Assembly: GCA_963665865.2 (NCBI GenBank)
Contig: CAXXWF010000001.1
Coordinates: 1,054,001 to 1,118,000, forward strand
Reading direction: 5' to 3'
Source of the DNA: PHAA01 sp963665865
GTDB lineage: Bacteria > Bacillota > Syntrophomonadia > Syntrophomonadales > Syntrophomonadaceae
Length of the DNA stretch: 64,000 nucleotides
The position numbers and the translations under genes are program-made. This document shows, piece by piece, positions 44,652 through 52,825 of this stretch; position 1 is the first letter of the stretch; each line of letters begins with the position of its first letter. The notes beneath the pieces are model-generated. The model saw nothing but the letters and a program-made list of their open reading frames with translations. It searched no databases and was not told the origin of the DNA.

Positions 44652-44724
44652 TGTCATCCTGAGCATCAGCGAAGGATCTTTCCCTCCAGCGTGGGGAAGA
44701 TTCTTCACTTCGTTCAGAATGACA
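44652..44724 (+). repeat. TGTCATCCTGAG-type palindromic repeat (family G)
   Basis: Left end TGTCATCCTGAGC and right end GTTCAGAATGACA are inverted; the interior has GAAGGATCTT and AAGATTCTTCAC arms, so the whole unit can fold. This sequence type is widespread in bacterial genomes as a dispersed intergenic repeat. It lies between infB and rbfA. Confidence 0.75.
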
Positions 44725-44805
44725 ATTCTTCTTGTTGCGCAGGATCCGTTTACAGCGAAAGTTGAAATATTATTCACCATTACCATATCAGAATGGGGTG
44801 ATATG

Positions 44806-45183
44806 ATGGGAAAACGCAGACAAGAGAGAATGTCCGTAGAGATAAAGAGAGTTCTGTCAAACATAATCCAGGAGCATATTAAAGATCCGCGTATTGACTT
44901 TACTTCGGTGTCAGTAACCCGAGTGGATATTCCTCAGGATATTAGTCATGCTCGGGTATATATTAGTGTCCTGGGTGATGACGAGAAGCAGACTGAGACC
45001 ATGCAGGTATTACAAAAGGCGCGCGGATATATTAGAACCGAATTGGCCAAAACCATCCAGATTCGACATGCTCCCGATCTGGAATTCAGATTGGATAAAT
45101 CTATCGAACATGGCATCAGGATATCCACTCTACTGGAAAGCCTGCCTGAACTTCAGACAGCGAAGGAAGCGGCGGATGAATAA
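44806..45183 (+). CDS. rbfA: Ribosome-binding factor A
   Basis: 30S maturation factor of KH-like fold: RMSVEIKRVLSNIIQEHIKDPRI, DISHARVYISVLGD and APDLEFRLDKSIEHGIRI. 125 aa. ATG 44806 is chosen over 44803 for spacing from GGGGTG; the frame upstream to 44719 crosses the repeat. Confidence 0.95.
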   Translation: MGKRRQERMSVEIKRVLSNIIQEHIKDPRIDFTSVSVTRVDIPQDISHARVYISVLGDDEKQTETMQVLQKARGYIRTELAKTIQIRHAPDLEFRLDKSIEHGIRISTLLESLPELQTAKEAADE

Positions 45184-46141
45184 GCTGACGCAAATAGCCA
45201 GAGAAATAGGGAAAAGAGATGATTACCTGTTGGTAGGCCATGCAATACCAGATGGTGACTGTATCGGCTCATTAATAGGTTTGTATCTCGCTCTCCAATC
45301 ACTAGGGAAAAAAGTTCGGATGCTATTGCAGGATCCTGTTCCTTATATCTATAGATATCTGGTGGGTAGTGAGGATGTCTTAAATCCCAAGCAATTGAAA
45401 GAGCCGATCGCAAATGTGATATTTCTGGATTGCTCGGATGAAGAGCGAACCGGCGATAAGGTTGTAGCGATGCTTACAGATAGAAACTTTACCATAAATA
45501 TAGATCATCATCAGAGTAACACCATGTTTGGCAATTTTAATTATGTGGATGTCAAGGCGTCATCAACCGCGGAACTGGTCTATGAACTATTGGGCAAGTT
45601 AAGAATTGAGATTAGTTCTGATATGGCCCATGCACTATATGTGGGAATACTGCAGGATACCGGCAGTTTTCAGCACAACAGTACAACCAGTGCAACCTTC
45701 CGTACGGCCGCCGCATTAATGGATAAGGGAGTAGATCTTGATTTAATTAAACTAAACCTGTTCGAGTCCAAGAGTAAAGCTGAAGTCAGGCTGCTCAGTC
45801 TGGCCCTGCAAAACATTAATTTCAACAGCAATGGCAAAGTAGCATGGATGATTTTGAAATATAACGATGTAAAAGCTATAGGAGCCCTGGATATATGCCC
45901 GGAAGGTATAATCAACAACTGTTTAACGATTCAAGGTGTAGAGGTAGGACTATTGTTCCGGGAAATAAGCCCCGGGCTTATTAAAGTCGGTTTCCGTTCC
46001 AAGGGGGAAGTGGATGTATCGGCTATTGCGGCTGAATTCGGAGGAGGCGGTCACCGCCGCGCCGCCGGAGCCAAACAGGATGGGACCATGGAAGATGCTG
46101 AGCGGCAGATTATTTTTGCCGTGGAGAGTGTGGTCAATTGA
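45176..46141 (+). CDS. nrnA: DHH family phosphoesterase, NrnA-like oligoribonuclease/pAp phosphatase
   Basis: Degrades nanoRNA and pAp. DHH domain with VGHAIPDGDCIGSLIGL, FLDCSD and NIDHHQSN; DHHA1 domain with the GGGGHRRAAGA motif near the C-terminus. 321 aa. ATG 45176 overlaps rbfA by 8 bases; the larger open frame begins inside rbfA. Position between rbfA and truB is standard. Confidence 0.93.
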   Translation: MNKLTQIAREIGKRDDYLLVGHAIPDGDCIGSLIGLYLALQSLGKKVRMLLQDPVPYIYRYLVGSEDVLNPKQLKEPIANVIFLDCSDEERTGDKVVAMLTDRNFTINIDHHQSNTMFGNFNYVDVKASSTAELVYELLGKLRIEISSDMAHALYVGILQDTGSFQHNSTTSATFRTAAALMDKGVDLDLIKLNLFESKSKAEVRLLSLALQNINFNSNGKVAWMILKYNDVKAIGALDICPEGIINNCLTIQGVEVGLLFREISPGLIKVGFRSKGEVDVSAIAAEFGGGGHRRAAGAKQDGTMEDAERQIIFAVESVVN

Positions 46142-47059
46142 GTGGATGGTTTCATTAATGTAAATAAATCTTCGGGCATGACCTCATTTGACGTCATAAA
46201 GAAACTAAAAAGAATAATCCCTAGGACGAAACTGGGTCATCTCGGCACCTTGGATCCTATGGCGGAGGGGGTCCTGCCGGTAGCGGTTGGTTTTGCTACC
46301 CGACTTATTGAATACGTTAGTGAAACCGACAAAATTTACATAGTAGCTATGACTCTGGGAGGCGTATCAGATACACAGGATGCTTGGGGTACTATTGTGT
46401 ACCAACCTGATATCGTATTTACTGAAGATGCCTTAGCGGCGATTATTAAAAGATATACGGGTAAAATCAGCCAGATACCACCCATGTATTCGGCCGTACA
46501 CTATCACGGAGAGAGACTTTATAACCTGGCTCGCCAGGGTATAATAGTCGATAGAGAAGCTAGAAATATCGAGATTGAATACATAAACATTTTATCTCTG
46601 GACCGGGATAATGAAGGCCGACCACTCATAAAAATGGAAGTGCGATGTTCCAAGGGTACCTATATTCGCACCCTGTGCCATGATGTTGGCCAGGAATTGG
46701 GAACTGGCGCTTATATGTCAGCATTGACCCGCATCCGGGCTGGGGTCTTTTCTATTGAAGAGGCCTATACTTTGGATGAAATTGAGCGCTATAAAGATAA
46801 TTTGACCGGTTTAATAAAAGCGGCCGATTATCCGCTGATAGACTTGGGCAAGCTCGCTATTGAGGATCAGGCTTTGGATAAAATATTGAACGGTAATCGA
46901 ATTATGCTTGAGGGAAAGACACTGTCGGGACTTGTACGGGTTCATGAACCGCAGGGGAAAATGATTGCTATAGCCCAGTGTCTGAATGAAGACAACGGGA
47001 CAATATTGCAGCCGGTCAAGGTTTTTAGGGAAAACTACACACGGGCGTCATTGCTGTAA
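46142..47059 (+). CDS. truB: tRNA pseudouridine(55) synthase TruB
   Basis: GFINVNKSSGMTSFDV and KLGHLGTLDPMAEGVLPVAVG with the catalytic Asp near residue 40; RCSKGTYIRTL. 305 aa including a C-terminal PUA-like region. GTG 46142 abuts the nrnA stop. Confidence 0.96.
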   Translation: MDGFINVNKSSGMTSFDVIKKLKRIIPRTKLGHLGTLDPMAEGVLPVAVGFATRLIEYVSETDKIYIVAMTLGGVSDTQDAWGTIVYQPDIVFTEDALAAIIKRYTGKISQIPPMYSAVHYHGERLYNLARQGIIVDREARNIEIEYINILSLDRDNEGRPLIKMEVRCSKGTYIRTLCHDVGQELGTGAYMSALTRIRAGVFSIEEAYTLDEIERYKDNLTGLIKAADYPLIDLGKLAIEDQALDKILNGNRIMLEGKTLSGLVRVHEPQGKMIAIAQCLNEDNGTILQPVKVFRENYTRASLL

Positions 47060-47094
47060 GCCCATAAATACATTTTTACAAGGAGTAATCTGTA

Positions 47095-48054
47095 ATGCAT
47101 ACAGTTATGGGTATTGAGAATTTTTCTGATAAAATTAAGCCCGTTTATTTGGCTTTAGGAAATTTTGACGGAGTACACAAAGGACACCAAAGTTTAATTA
47201 AGGCACTGGTTGAAAAAGCGACAACTAATGGTGGTCAGGCGGTAGCATTTATTTTTGAACCCCACCCCGCCCAGGTTCTTACCCCCAAACGTGCTCCCCG
47301 TTTATTGCTCACCCCCTGTCGCAAGGCAAAATTGTTAGAAAAAATGGGTTTGGATGTCCTCATCTACCATCCTTTTACGCGTGAAATTGCGGCTTGGTCT
47401 CCAGATCAATTTGTGGAAAAAATACTGTTACAGGAGTTGCAGATTCGGGAAGTGTTTGTAGGATTCAATTACACCTTTGGGCATCGCGGTGCCGGGACCC
47501 CGGAACTTCTTAAGCAGATGGGAGAACAGCACGGTTTTGGAGTTAATATAATAGCACCAGTTGAATATGGCGGGGAGGCCATATCCAGCAGTCTGGTAAG
47601 AAAGTCGCTGGAAGAAGGAGATGTTAAAACCGCTTGCCAGCTTCTGGGCTACTATCCTGTTCTTGAGGGCATAGTAGTTGAAGGCGAGCATCGTGGGTCC
47701 ACGAAAATGGGATTTCCCACTGCTAATATAGGCCTTGAAAATATATATAATGTTTTTGGTAAGGGCGTTTATGCAGCCCAGGCCAGGGTGGGTGACAGTA
47801 ATTATCACTGCGTAGTAAATATCGGCAGCAAACCCACATTTCACAAGGAATATCCTGTTTCTATCGAAGCCCACTTGATGGATTTCAGCGGGGATCTATA
47901 TGGTCAGAATATCTGTGTAACTTTGTTGGAGAAACTAAGAGATGAACAACGCTTTGGTTCTCTGGAAGAACTAGTTGCTCAGATTTCCCGAGATCGGGAC
48001 AGAGCACTGGAGATCTCCCAAGCTCATGGTAGGGACGCTGTCAACCCTGATTAA
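47095..48054 (+). CDS. ribF: Bifunctional riboflavin kinase / FAD synthetase
   Basis: N-terminal FAD synthetase nucleotidyltransferase domain (LGNFDGVHKGHQSLI; SSSLVRKSLEEGDV) and C-terminal riboflavin kinase domain (GSTKMGFPTANI). 319 aa. ATG 47095 after AAGGAGTAATCTGTA. The last few codons (…DAVNPD and stop) lie in the left arm of a family C repeat, so the C-terminus seems to have been modified by the repeat's arrival. Confidence 0.95.
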   Translation: MHTVMGIENFSDKIKPVYLALGNFDGVHKGHQSLIKALVEKATTNGGQAVAFIFEPHPAQVLTPKRAPRLLLTPCRKAKLLEKMGLDVLIYHPFTREIAAWSPDQFVEKILLQELQIREVFVGFNYTFGHRGAGTPELLKQMGEQHGFGVNIIAPVEYGGEAISSSLVRKSLEEGDVKTACQLLGYYPVLEGIVVEGEHRGSTKMGFPTANIGLENIYNVFGKGVYAAQARVGDSNYHCVVNIGSKPTFHKEYPVSIEAHLMDFSGDLYGQNICVTLLEKLRDEQRFGSLEELVAQISRDRDRALEISQAHGRDAVNPD

Positions 48055-48191
48055 ATATGTTCTCGATGGTTAAATTTCCGTACGACTGTGTTGTCGTCAA
48101 TCGCAATCTACAAGTATTACTTAATCCTCCGCCTTGTCCTACAGAAATTTACCAGGGCGAATAACACACAGAATTAGGATTGACAGCATCC
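48032..48191 (+). repeat. Interspersed element family C, copy 2
   Basis: Left arm GGGACGCTGTCAACCCTGAT (48032-48051) lies in the end of ribF; right arm ATTAGGATTGACAGCATCC at 48173-48191. The interior shares GTTGTCGTCAATCGCAAT and AATCCTCCGCCTTG with copy 1 (5263-5422), in the same orientation. The arms have a different sequence from copy 1 but still pair with each other. Confidence 0.75.
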
Positions 48192-48207
48192 TAGGGCCTA
48201 GCCTAAG

Positions 48208-48236
48208 TTTACTTTTTAAAACTGCTATGTTAAAAT
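48208..48236 (+). promoter_or_regulatory. Putative sigma-A promoter for rpsO
   Basis: TTTACT (48208-48213), 17-base spacer, TAAAAT (48231-48236). Confidence 0.4.
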
Positions 48237-48239
48237 AAC

Positions 48240-48451
48240 TCTGTTGTAATGAGATATTTGGGACAGTCTGCAGCTAATAATCATGCGGAGAGCGGCAAGG
48301 TCTTTGACCTAGTTATTTAAATATTTTCAAGCAGAGGGATTAATACGATGTTGCTAAAACAGTATTAAATCTCGTAACCATGGCTCAGGTTGACGACTTC
48401 ACCGGCGTTAATCTTGGTCAGTGGCGTTTAAATGTGAGGAGGTGAAAAAAC
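48240..48451 (+). other. Long rpsO leader, possible S15-binding regulatory RNA
   Basis: About 210 untranslated bases before rpsO, downstream of the putative promoter, without an ORF. rpsO leaders in other bacteria bind S15 for autoregulation. I could not assign a specific known fold, so this is inference from position. Confidence 0.3.
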
Positions 48452-48721
48452 TTGGCACTATCTACCGAGAAAAAACAAGAGATTATCAAGGCTTATCAGG
48501 TACATGAGAATGATACTGGATCTCCCGAGGTTCAAATAGCCATTCTTACTGATAGAATTAACTATCTTAATGAACATCTGAAAGCGAATAAAAAAGACCA
48601 TCATTCCAGAAGAGGCCTTTTAAAAATGGTTGGGCAAAGACGGTCACTTTTGGATTATCTTAAGAACAATGACTTTGATCGGTATCGTGTTATTGTTACA
48701 CGATTAGGTCTACGCAGGTAA
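48452..48721 (+). CDS. rpsO: 30S ribosomal protein S15
   Basis: 89 aa, exact family length; DTGSPEVQIAILTDRI, HSRRGLLKMVGQRRSLLDYL. TTG 48452 after AGGAGGTGAAAAAAC. The stop codon is in the stem of the hairpin separating it from pnp. Confidence 0.98.
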   Translation: MALSTEKKQEIIKAYQVHENDTGSPEVQIAILTDRINYLNEHLKANKKDHHSRRGLLKMVGQRRSLLDYLKNNDFDRYRVIVTRLGLRR

Positions 48722-48742
48722 AGAGCGGAATGCCGCTCTTTA
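48719..48742 (+). terminator. Stem-loop between rpsO and pnp
   Basis: TAAAGAGCGG-AATG-CCGCTCTTTA, perfect 10-bp stem including the rpsO stop codon and the ATG at 48730. The following bases are only mildly T-rich, so it may be a processing or stabilising hairpin rather than a strong terminator, as at the E. coli rpsO-pnp junction. Confidence 0.65.
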
Positions 48743-48777
48743 ACTTTATACAGATACATCGAAAGGAGGAGTTTCAC

Positions 48778-50889
48778 ATCGTTCACAAATATCAAACGGA
48801 GGTTGCCGGGCGACCGCTGATTATAGAAGTAGGTCAGGTAGCCAAACAGGCTAATGGCGCGGCTCTGGTGAGATACGGCGATACCGTAGTGCTGGTGACT
48901 GCCACCGCTGCTGCTCCACGGGAAGGTCTGGATTTCTTTCCGTTAACTGTGGAATATGAAGAAAAACAATATGCAGTAGGTAAAATTCCAGGTGGATTTA
49001 TTAAGAGAGAAGGCCGGGCTACCGAAAATGCTACCCTATCAGCCCGCCAAATAGACCGCCCCATCAGGCCGCTGTTCCCGAAGACTTACAAAAACGACCT
49101 GCAGGTAGTGGCTTCCATCTTATCAGTTGAAAAAGACAATTCTCCTGATATTACCGCGATAATCGGCGCTTCAGTAGCCCTGGGAGTTTCCAACATACCC
49201 TTTGGCGGACCGGTGGCTGCAGTTATCGTAGGTCTGGTTGACGGACAACTAATCATTAATCCGACCGTAGAACAGCACCACCAGAGTGATTTACACCTAG
49301 TTGTGGCAGGAACTCAAGAAGCCATTATGATGGTTGAAGGTCATGCCAATGAAGTTCCCGAAGCGACAATTCTGGAGGCCATTTTCTTTGCTCATGAGGA
49401 AATAAAGAGAATAGTAAGCTTCCTGGAACCAATTGTAGCTGAACTGGGTAAAACCAAACTGGAAATCGTAGCCCCCGAAATAGATGAACAAATGGTCAGT
49501 ATGATAAGAGAATTTGCCACATCCAATCTGGAGGAAGCAGTAAAAAATCCCGACAAAAAATCCCGGGAAACCCATATGGATGCGGCCCGCCAGGCGGTAC
49601 TGGAACACTTCAAGGAAATTTACCCTGACCAAGGCAAACAGATTGCCGCTATTGTGGACAAGCTTATGAAAGAGATTGTAAGAAAAATGATTTTAGAGGA
49701 AGGCGACCGGGTTGATGGGAGAAAACTGGATGAAATCAGAACCATCAGCTGTGAAGTTGGGTTTCTGCCCAGACCTCATGGATCCGCTCTTTTCACCCGG
49801 GGTCAGACCCAGGTTTTATCAGTGACCACCTTGGGACCTAGCCGGGAAAACCAAATCTTGGATGGACTGGGTATTGAAGAAACGAAAAGATATATACATC
49901 ATTACAATTTCCCCCCTTATAGTGTAGGCGAGACTAAACCCATGCGCGGACCCAGCCGCAGAGATATCGGTCATGGTGCTCTCGCGGAAAGGGCTTTGTT
50001 AGCTGTTATTCCATCTACTGATGAATTCCCCTATACCATCAGAGTTGTTTCTGAAGTTTTGGAATCCAATGGCTCTAGTTCCATGGGTAGTGTATGTGGC
50101 AGTTCCATGTCGTTAATGCATGCGGGCGTACCCATCAAAGCACCGGTTTCCGGAATAGCCATGGGATTAGTCAAAGGCGAGAATAAATTTGCCATCCTTA
50201 GTGACATTCAAGGAATCGAAGATGCTCTGGGTGATATGGACTTCAAATTGGCCGGTACCGCCAAGGGAGTTACCGCTCTGCAAATGGATATAAAGATTAG
50301 CGGAGTGAACCGGGAAATAGTTCAGACCGCACTCACCAAAGCCCGCGAGGGTAGGATGTTCATCATGGATAAAATGATGGAAGCAATTGCCAAGCCTAAC
50401 GCTGAGCTTTCTCCATATGCCCCCCAGATGATACGGATGCAGATTCACCCTGACAAAATCAGAGAAATTATTGGTCCGGGTGGCAAAACAATCCATAAAA
50501 TTGTGGCCGAGAGCGGTTGCAAAATCGACATTGAAGATGATGGCAGCCTATTTATCATTGCTACTGATGATGAAGCAGCTAAGAAAGCACGCTTCCTGAT
50601 TGAATCCATCCTGGCTGATGTTGAGGTGGGTAGAGTTTACATGGGGACAGTCAAGCGTATCATGGACTTTGGAGCCTTTGTTGAGATTATTCCGGGGGTT
50701 CTCGGTACCAGCGGCAAAGAAGGATTGGTCCACATATCTCAGCTGGATGAAGCCAGAGTGAACAAAGTCGAGGACATCGTGAAAATTGGCGATAAAATTG
50801 AAGTAAAGGTAACTGAAATAGACCGTCAGGGCAGAATAAATCTATCCCGAAAGGCGGCTCTGCGCCAGGCCAAAGAAAATGCTCTGTAA
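48778..50889 (+). CDS. pnp: Polyribonucleotide nucleotidyltransferase, probable ATC start
   Basis: Phosphorolytic 3'-5' exoribonuclease. Two RNase PH domains (VEVGQVAKQANGAALVRYGD at the N-terminus; VDGRKLDEIRTISCEV at about 320), KH domain (IREIIGPGGKTIHKIV) and S1 domain (GRVYMGTVKRIMDFGAFVEI). About 703 aa. The only upstream ATG (48730) lies in the loop of the rpsO hairpin without a ribosome binding site. AAAGGAGGA (48762-48770) is 7 bases before ATC 48778, and starting there gives (f)M-VHKYQTEVAGRPL, matching the usual PNPase N-terminus. Start assignment is inference; the gene is certain. Confidence 0.95.
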   Translation: MVHKYQTEVAGRPLIIEVGQVAKQANGAALVRYGDTVVLVTATAAAPREGLDFFPLTVEYEEKQYAVGKIPGGFIKREGRATENATLSARQIDRPIRPLFPKTYKNDLQVVASILSVEKDNSPDITAIIGASVALGVSNIPFGGPVAAVIVGLVDGQLIINPTVEQHHQSDLHLVVAGTQEAIMMVEGHANEVPEATILEAIFFAHEEIKRIVSFLEPIVAELGKTKLEIVAPEIDEQMVSMIREFATSNLEEAVKNPDKKSRETHMDAARQAVLEHFKEIYPDQGKQIAAIVDKLMKEIVRKMILEEGDRVDGRKLDEIRTISCEVGFLPRPHGSALFTRGQTQVLSVTTLGPSRENQILDGLGIEETKRYIHHYNFPPYSVGETKPMRGPSRRDIGHGALAERALLAVIPSTDEFPYTIRVVSEVLESNGSSSMGSVCGSSMSLMHAGVPIKAPVSGIAMGLVKGENKFAILSDIQGIEDALGDMDFKLAGTAKGVTALQMDIKISGVNREIVQTALTKAREGRMFIMDKMMEAIAKPNAELSPYAPQMIRMQIHPDKIREIIGPGGKTIHKIVAESGCKIDIEDDGSLFIIATDDEAAKKARFLIESILADVEVGRVYMGTVKRIMDFGAFVEIIPGVLGTSGKEGLVHISQLDEARVNKVEDIVKIGDKIEVKVTEIDRQGRINLSRKAALRQAKENAL

Positions 50890-50908
50890 AATGACAAATT
50901 AGCATAAA

Positions 50909-50929
50909 TAGACCGAGTTGTCTCGGTTT
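50909..50929 (+). terminator. Short terminator hairpin after pnp
   Basis: CCGAG-TTGT-CTCGG followed by TTT, at which point the family B element (CAGACCG) begins and interrupts the T-run. Confidence 0.5.
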
Positions 50930-51099
50930 CAGACCGTCAAAAAAACCGAATAGCTTTGTTGTTCAAGAATCACGTGATTGAGGCGTACATCAGGTACGTT
51001 GATTGAACGGGATTCTTGAACGCCGCGCTCTTCAACGTCATTATTGGTGAGCAATGCGAACATCGGTTGTACCCGTAGGGTGATTTTTTGTTCGGTCTG
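50930..51099 (-). repeat. Composite interspersed element family B, copy 2
   Basis: Ends CAGACCG (50930-50936) and CGGTCTG (51093-51099). Contains a strong hairpin (TTCAAGAATC at about 50962 with GATTCTTGAA at 51011, and GTAC arms around ATCAG) and one family A unit on the minus strand (51037-51083). Its reverse complement follows the same order as 4974-5262. Confidence 0.65.
51037..51083 (-). repeat. Family A repeat unit, minus orientation
   Basis: Reverse complement reads ACCCTACGGGT, GATGTTCGCATTGCTCAC and CAATAATGACG; same layout as the copies at 1899, 5006 and 12166. Confidence 0.7.
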
Positions 51100-51254
51100 T
51101 ATTTACCGACAACTGAGATCGATTGTCTTGGTTTCTTTACGAAATATTAGTGAAAAGGTAAATAAAACTGAATAGTAGTGCTCACTGCCGAATATTAATT
51201 TTATGAGAAAATTTAAGGTGGTGGGTATTATTTTTTAAGAAGGGGTTTCACGTT

Positions 51255-52079
51255 ATTCGATTAGACGGCCGAACCCTTTTTCTTCTGTCCTTTTTTATTA
51301 GTATATCACTCGTCACCAGCTGGGTTGATCGCATGGAACGCAATGTACTGGGTGTTAAAGAAGGTGTTATGGTTGAGGACATGGAAGTCGCGAGGCTGCT
51401 GCCTAGCGAATTAAGGGCGGTAATAGAAGAAATAGCCTTGAAACATCAAAAACTCCCCATTGAGCCAACCATGGACAAGGAAACGGGGGAAATCATTGCT
51501 GAACAGGCCGGAACAACTGTAGATGTTGAACAAAGCTTGGCGAAAATCATGGCCTCTCTACCCGGACAAAAAAATGAATTAGAAATAGTCTTGATTAATC
51601 CTCAGTATAGCAGGCAGGATTTGATTAAAGCCAACCATATAATCGCGAATTATACCACCTGGTTTCATGGGAGCTCGGCTAGATACCAGAATATTGGGGC
51701 AGCCCTCAAAAGCCTTAACAACACAGTTGTTTGGCCCGGAGAGGTGTTTTCATTTAACGAGACTACCGGACCGCGCACGGCTGAGAGAGGGTATTTGCCT
51801 GCCCCCATAATTCTGAATGGCGGCTATGATACCGACTATGGAGGGGGTGTCTGCCAGGTGGCCAGTACAGTATATAATGCCGCCCTAATCGCTGGTTTGC
51901 CCATAATTGAACGCCATGCTCACACCAAACCGGTGCACTATGTTCCGGACGGAAAAGATGCTACCGTCAATTATGGCTATTTGGATATGCGCTGCAAGAA
52001 CAACCGCGAGGGTCCGCTGATCATCAAGACCTCTTTACAGAATGGCCGTGTCTATGTGGAAATTAGAGGGGAGAAATGA
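51255..52079 (+). CDS. VanW family membrane-anchored protein, probable ATT start
   Basis: VanW domain protein: ANHIIANYTTWFHGSSARYQNIGAAL, PGEVFSFNETTGPRT, GGYDTDYGGGVCQVASTVYNAAL and HAHTKPVHYVP are diagnostic. The domain's function is unknown; members are envelope-linked and some lie in glycopeptide resistance loci, which is not implied here. The first ATG (51333) follows an in-frame membrane anchor (LFLLSFFISISLVTSW) that would be lost, and there is no ATG/GTG/TTG in frame before it. AGAAGGGG (51238-51245) lies about 9 bases before ATT 51255, giving about 274 aa with a basic start (RLDGRT). A start at 51333 is the conservative alternative. Confidence 0.82.
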   Translation: MRLDGRTLFLLSFFISISLVTSWVDRMERNVLGVKEGVMVEDMEVARLLPSELRAVIEEIALKHQKLPIEPTMDKETGEIIAEQAGTTVDVEQSLAKIMASLPGQKNELEIVLINPQYSRQDLIKANHIIANYTTWFHGSSARYQNIGAALKSLNNTVVWPGEVFSFNETTGPRTAERGYLPAPIILNGGYDTDYGGGVCQVASTVYNAALIAGLPIIERHAHTKPVHYVPDGKDATVNYGYLDMRCKNNREGPLIIKTSLQNGRVYVEIRGEK

Positions 52080-52083
52080 TTAA

Positions 52084-52824
52084 GTGAGAATATATTACTT
52101 TTCAAAAAGAAATCTGCTCACAGCCGGGATAATTGTAGTACTGACTTTTGGGTTCCTTTCTGGGGCTTTCCTGAACAAGGCTCATACAACCATATCAACC
52201 GGCCAAGACCAGCCTATATTCCAAGGCAATACGGGTTCCAAAGCTGTAGCAATCACCGTAAATGTTGATTGGGGGGAGGAATTTATCCCTGCGATGTTGG
52301 ACGAATTCAAGAAAAACAATGCCCAGGTAACTTTCTTTGTAACCGGCCGCTGGGCCGAAAAGAACCCGGAATTACTTAAACAGATGGCTTCCGCCGGGCA
52401 CAGCATTCAGAATCACGGTTATAAACATGTGCATTTTAATCAATTGAGCTCAAATGAGGTTAACAGTGAAATAAAAAAAGCCGAAGATGTTATTTACGGT
52501 ATTACAGGACTACGCACATCCTTCTTTGCTTCACCTTATGGTGAATATAATTCTCAATTGGTCAGGGCTGTGAACGGTATTAATTACAAATATATTATGT
52601 GGAGTGCCGATACTATTGACTGGCAGAGGCCAGATCCTACGACTATTGTAAATAGAGTAATCAAGAAAGTGCATAATGATGCCATTGTGCTGATGCACCC
52701 CACTGAACCCACCCTCAAGGCTCTTCCCGAGATGTTAAATCAGCTGCGGCAGCAAAACTATCAGATGATAACCATTGACAAAATTACCGGTGGTCCAATT
52801 GATGCCAGCGGTAATCCACAATAA
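52084..52824 (+). CDS. YlxY/PdaB-like polysaccharide deacetylase family protein
   Basis: N-terminal signal anchor (about residues 10-32) and a NodB-type deacetylase domain: VNVDWGEEFIPAMLDEFKKN, VTFFVTGRWAEKNPELLK, NHGYKHVHF and FFASPYGEYN. The first motif is V-D-W-G rather than the TFDDG of active esterases, resembling the sporulation proteins PdaB and YlxY; activity therefore uncertain. 246 aa. GTG 52084 is 4 bases after the preceding stop. In Bacillus ylxY also follows pnp and precedes the M16 peptidase gene. Confidence 0.85.
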   Translation: MRIYYFSKRNLLTAGIIVVLTFGFLSGAFLNKAHTTISTGQDQPIFQGNTGSKAVAITVNVDWGEEFIPAMLDEFKKNNAQVTFFVTGRWAEKNPELLKQMASAGHSIQNHGYKHVHFNQLSSNEVNSEIKKAEDVIYGITGLRTSFFASPYGEYNSQLVRAVNGINYKYIMWSADTIDWQRPDPTTIVNRVIKKVHNDAIVLMHPTEPTLKALPEMLNQLRQQNYQMITIDKITGGPIDASGNPQ

Positions 52825-52825
52825 T

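Noticed and set aside
44948..45175. N-terminal extension of nrnA
   Set aside because: Lies inside rbfA; homology starts at ATG 45176.
51333..52079. Implication of vancomycin resistance from VanW domain
   Set aside because: VanW-domain proteins are common envelope proteins in Clostridia; no vanHAX or VanRS genes are present.
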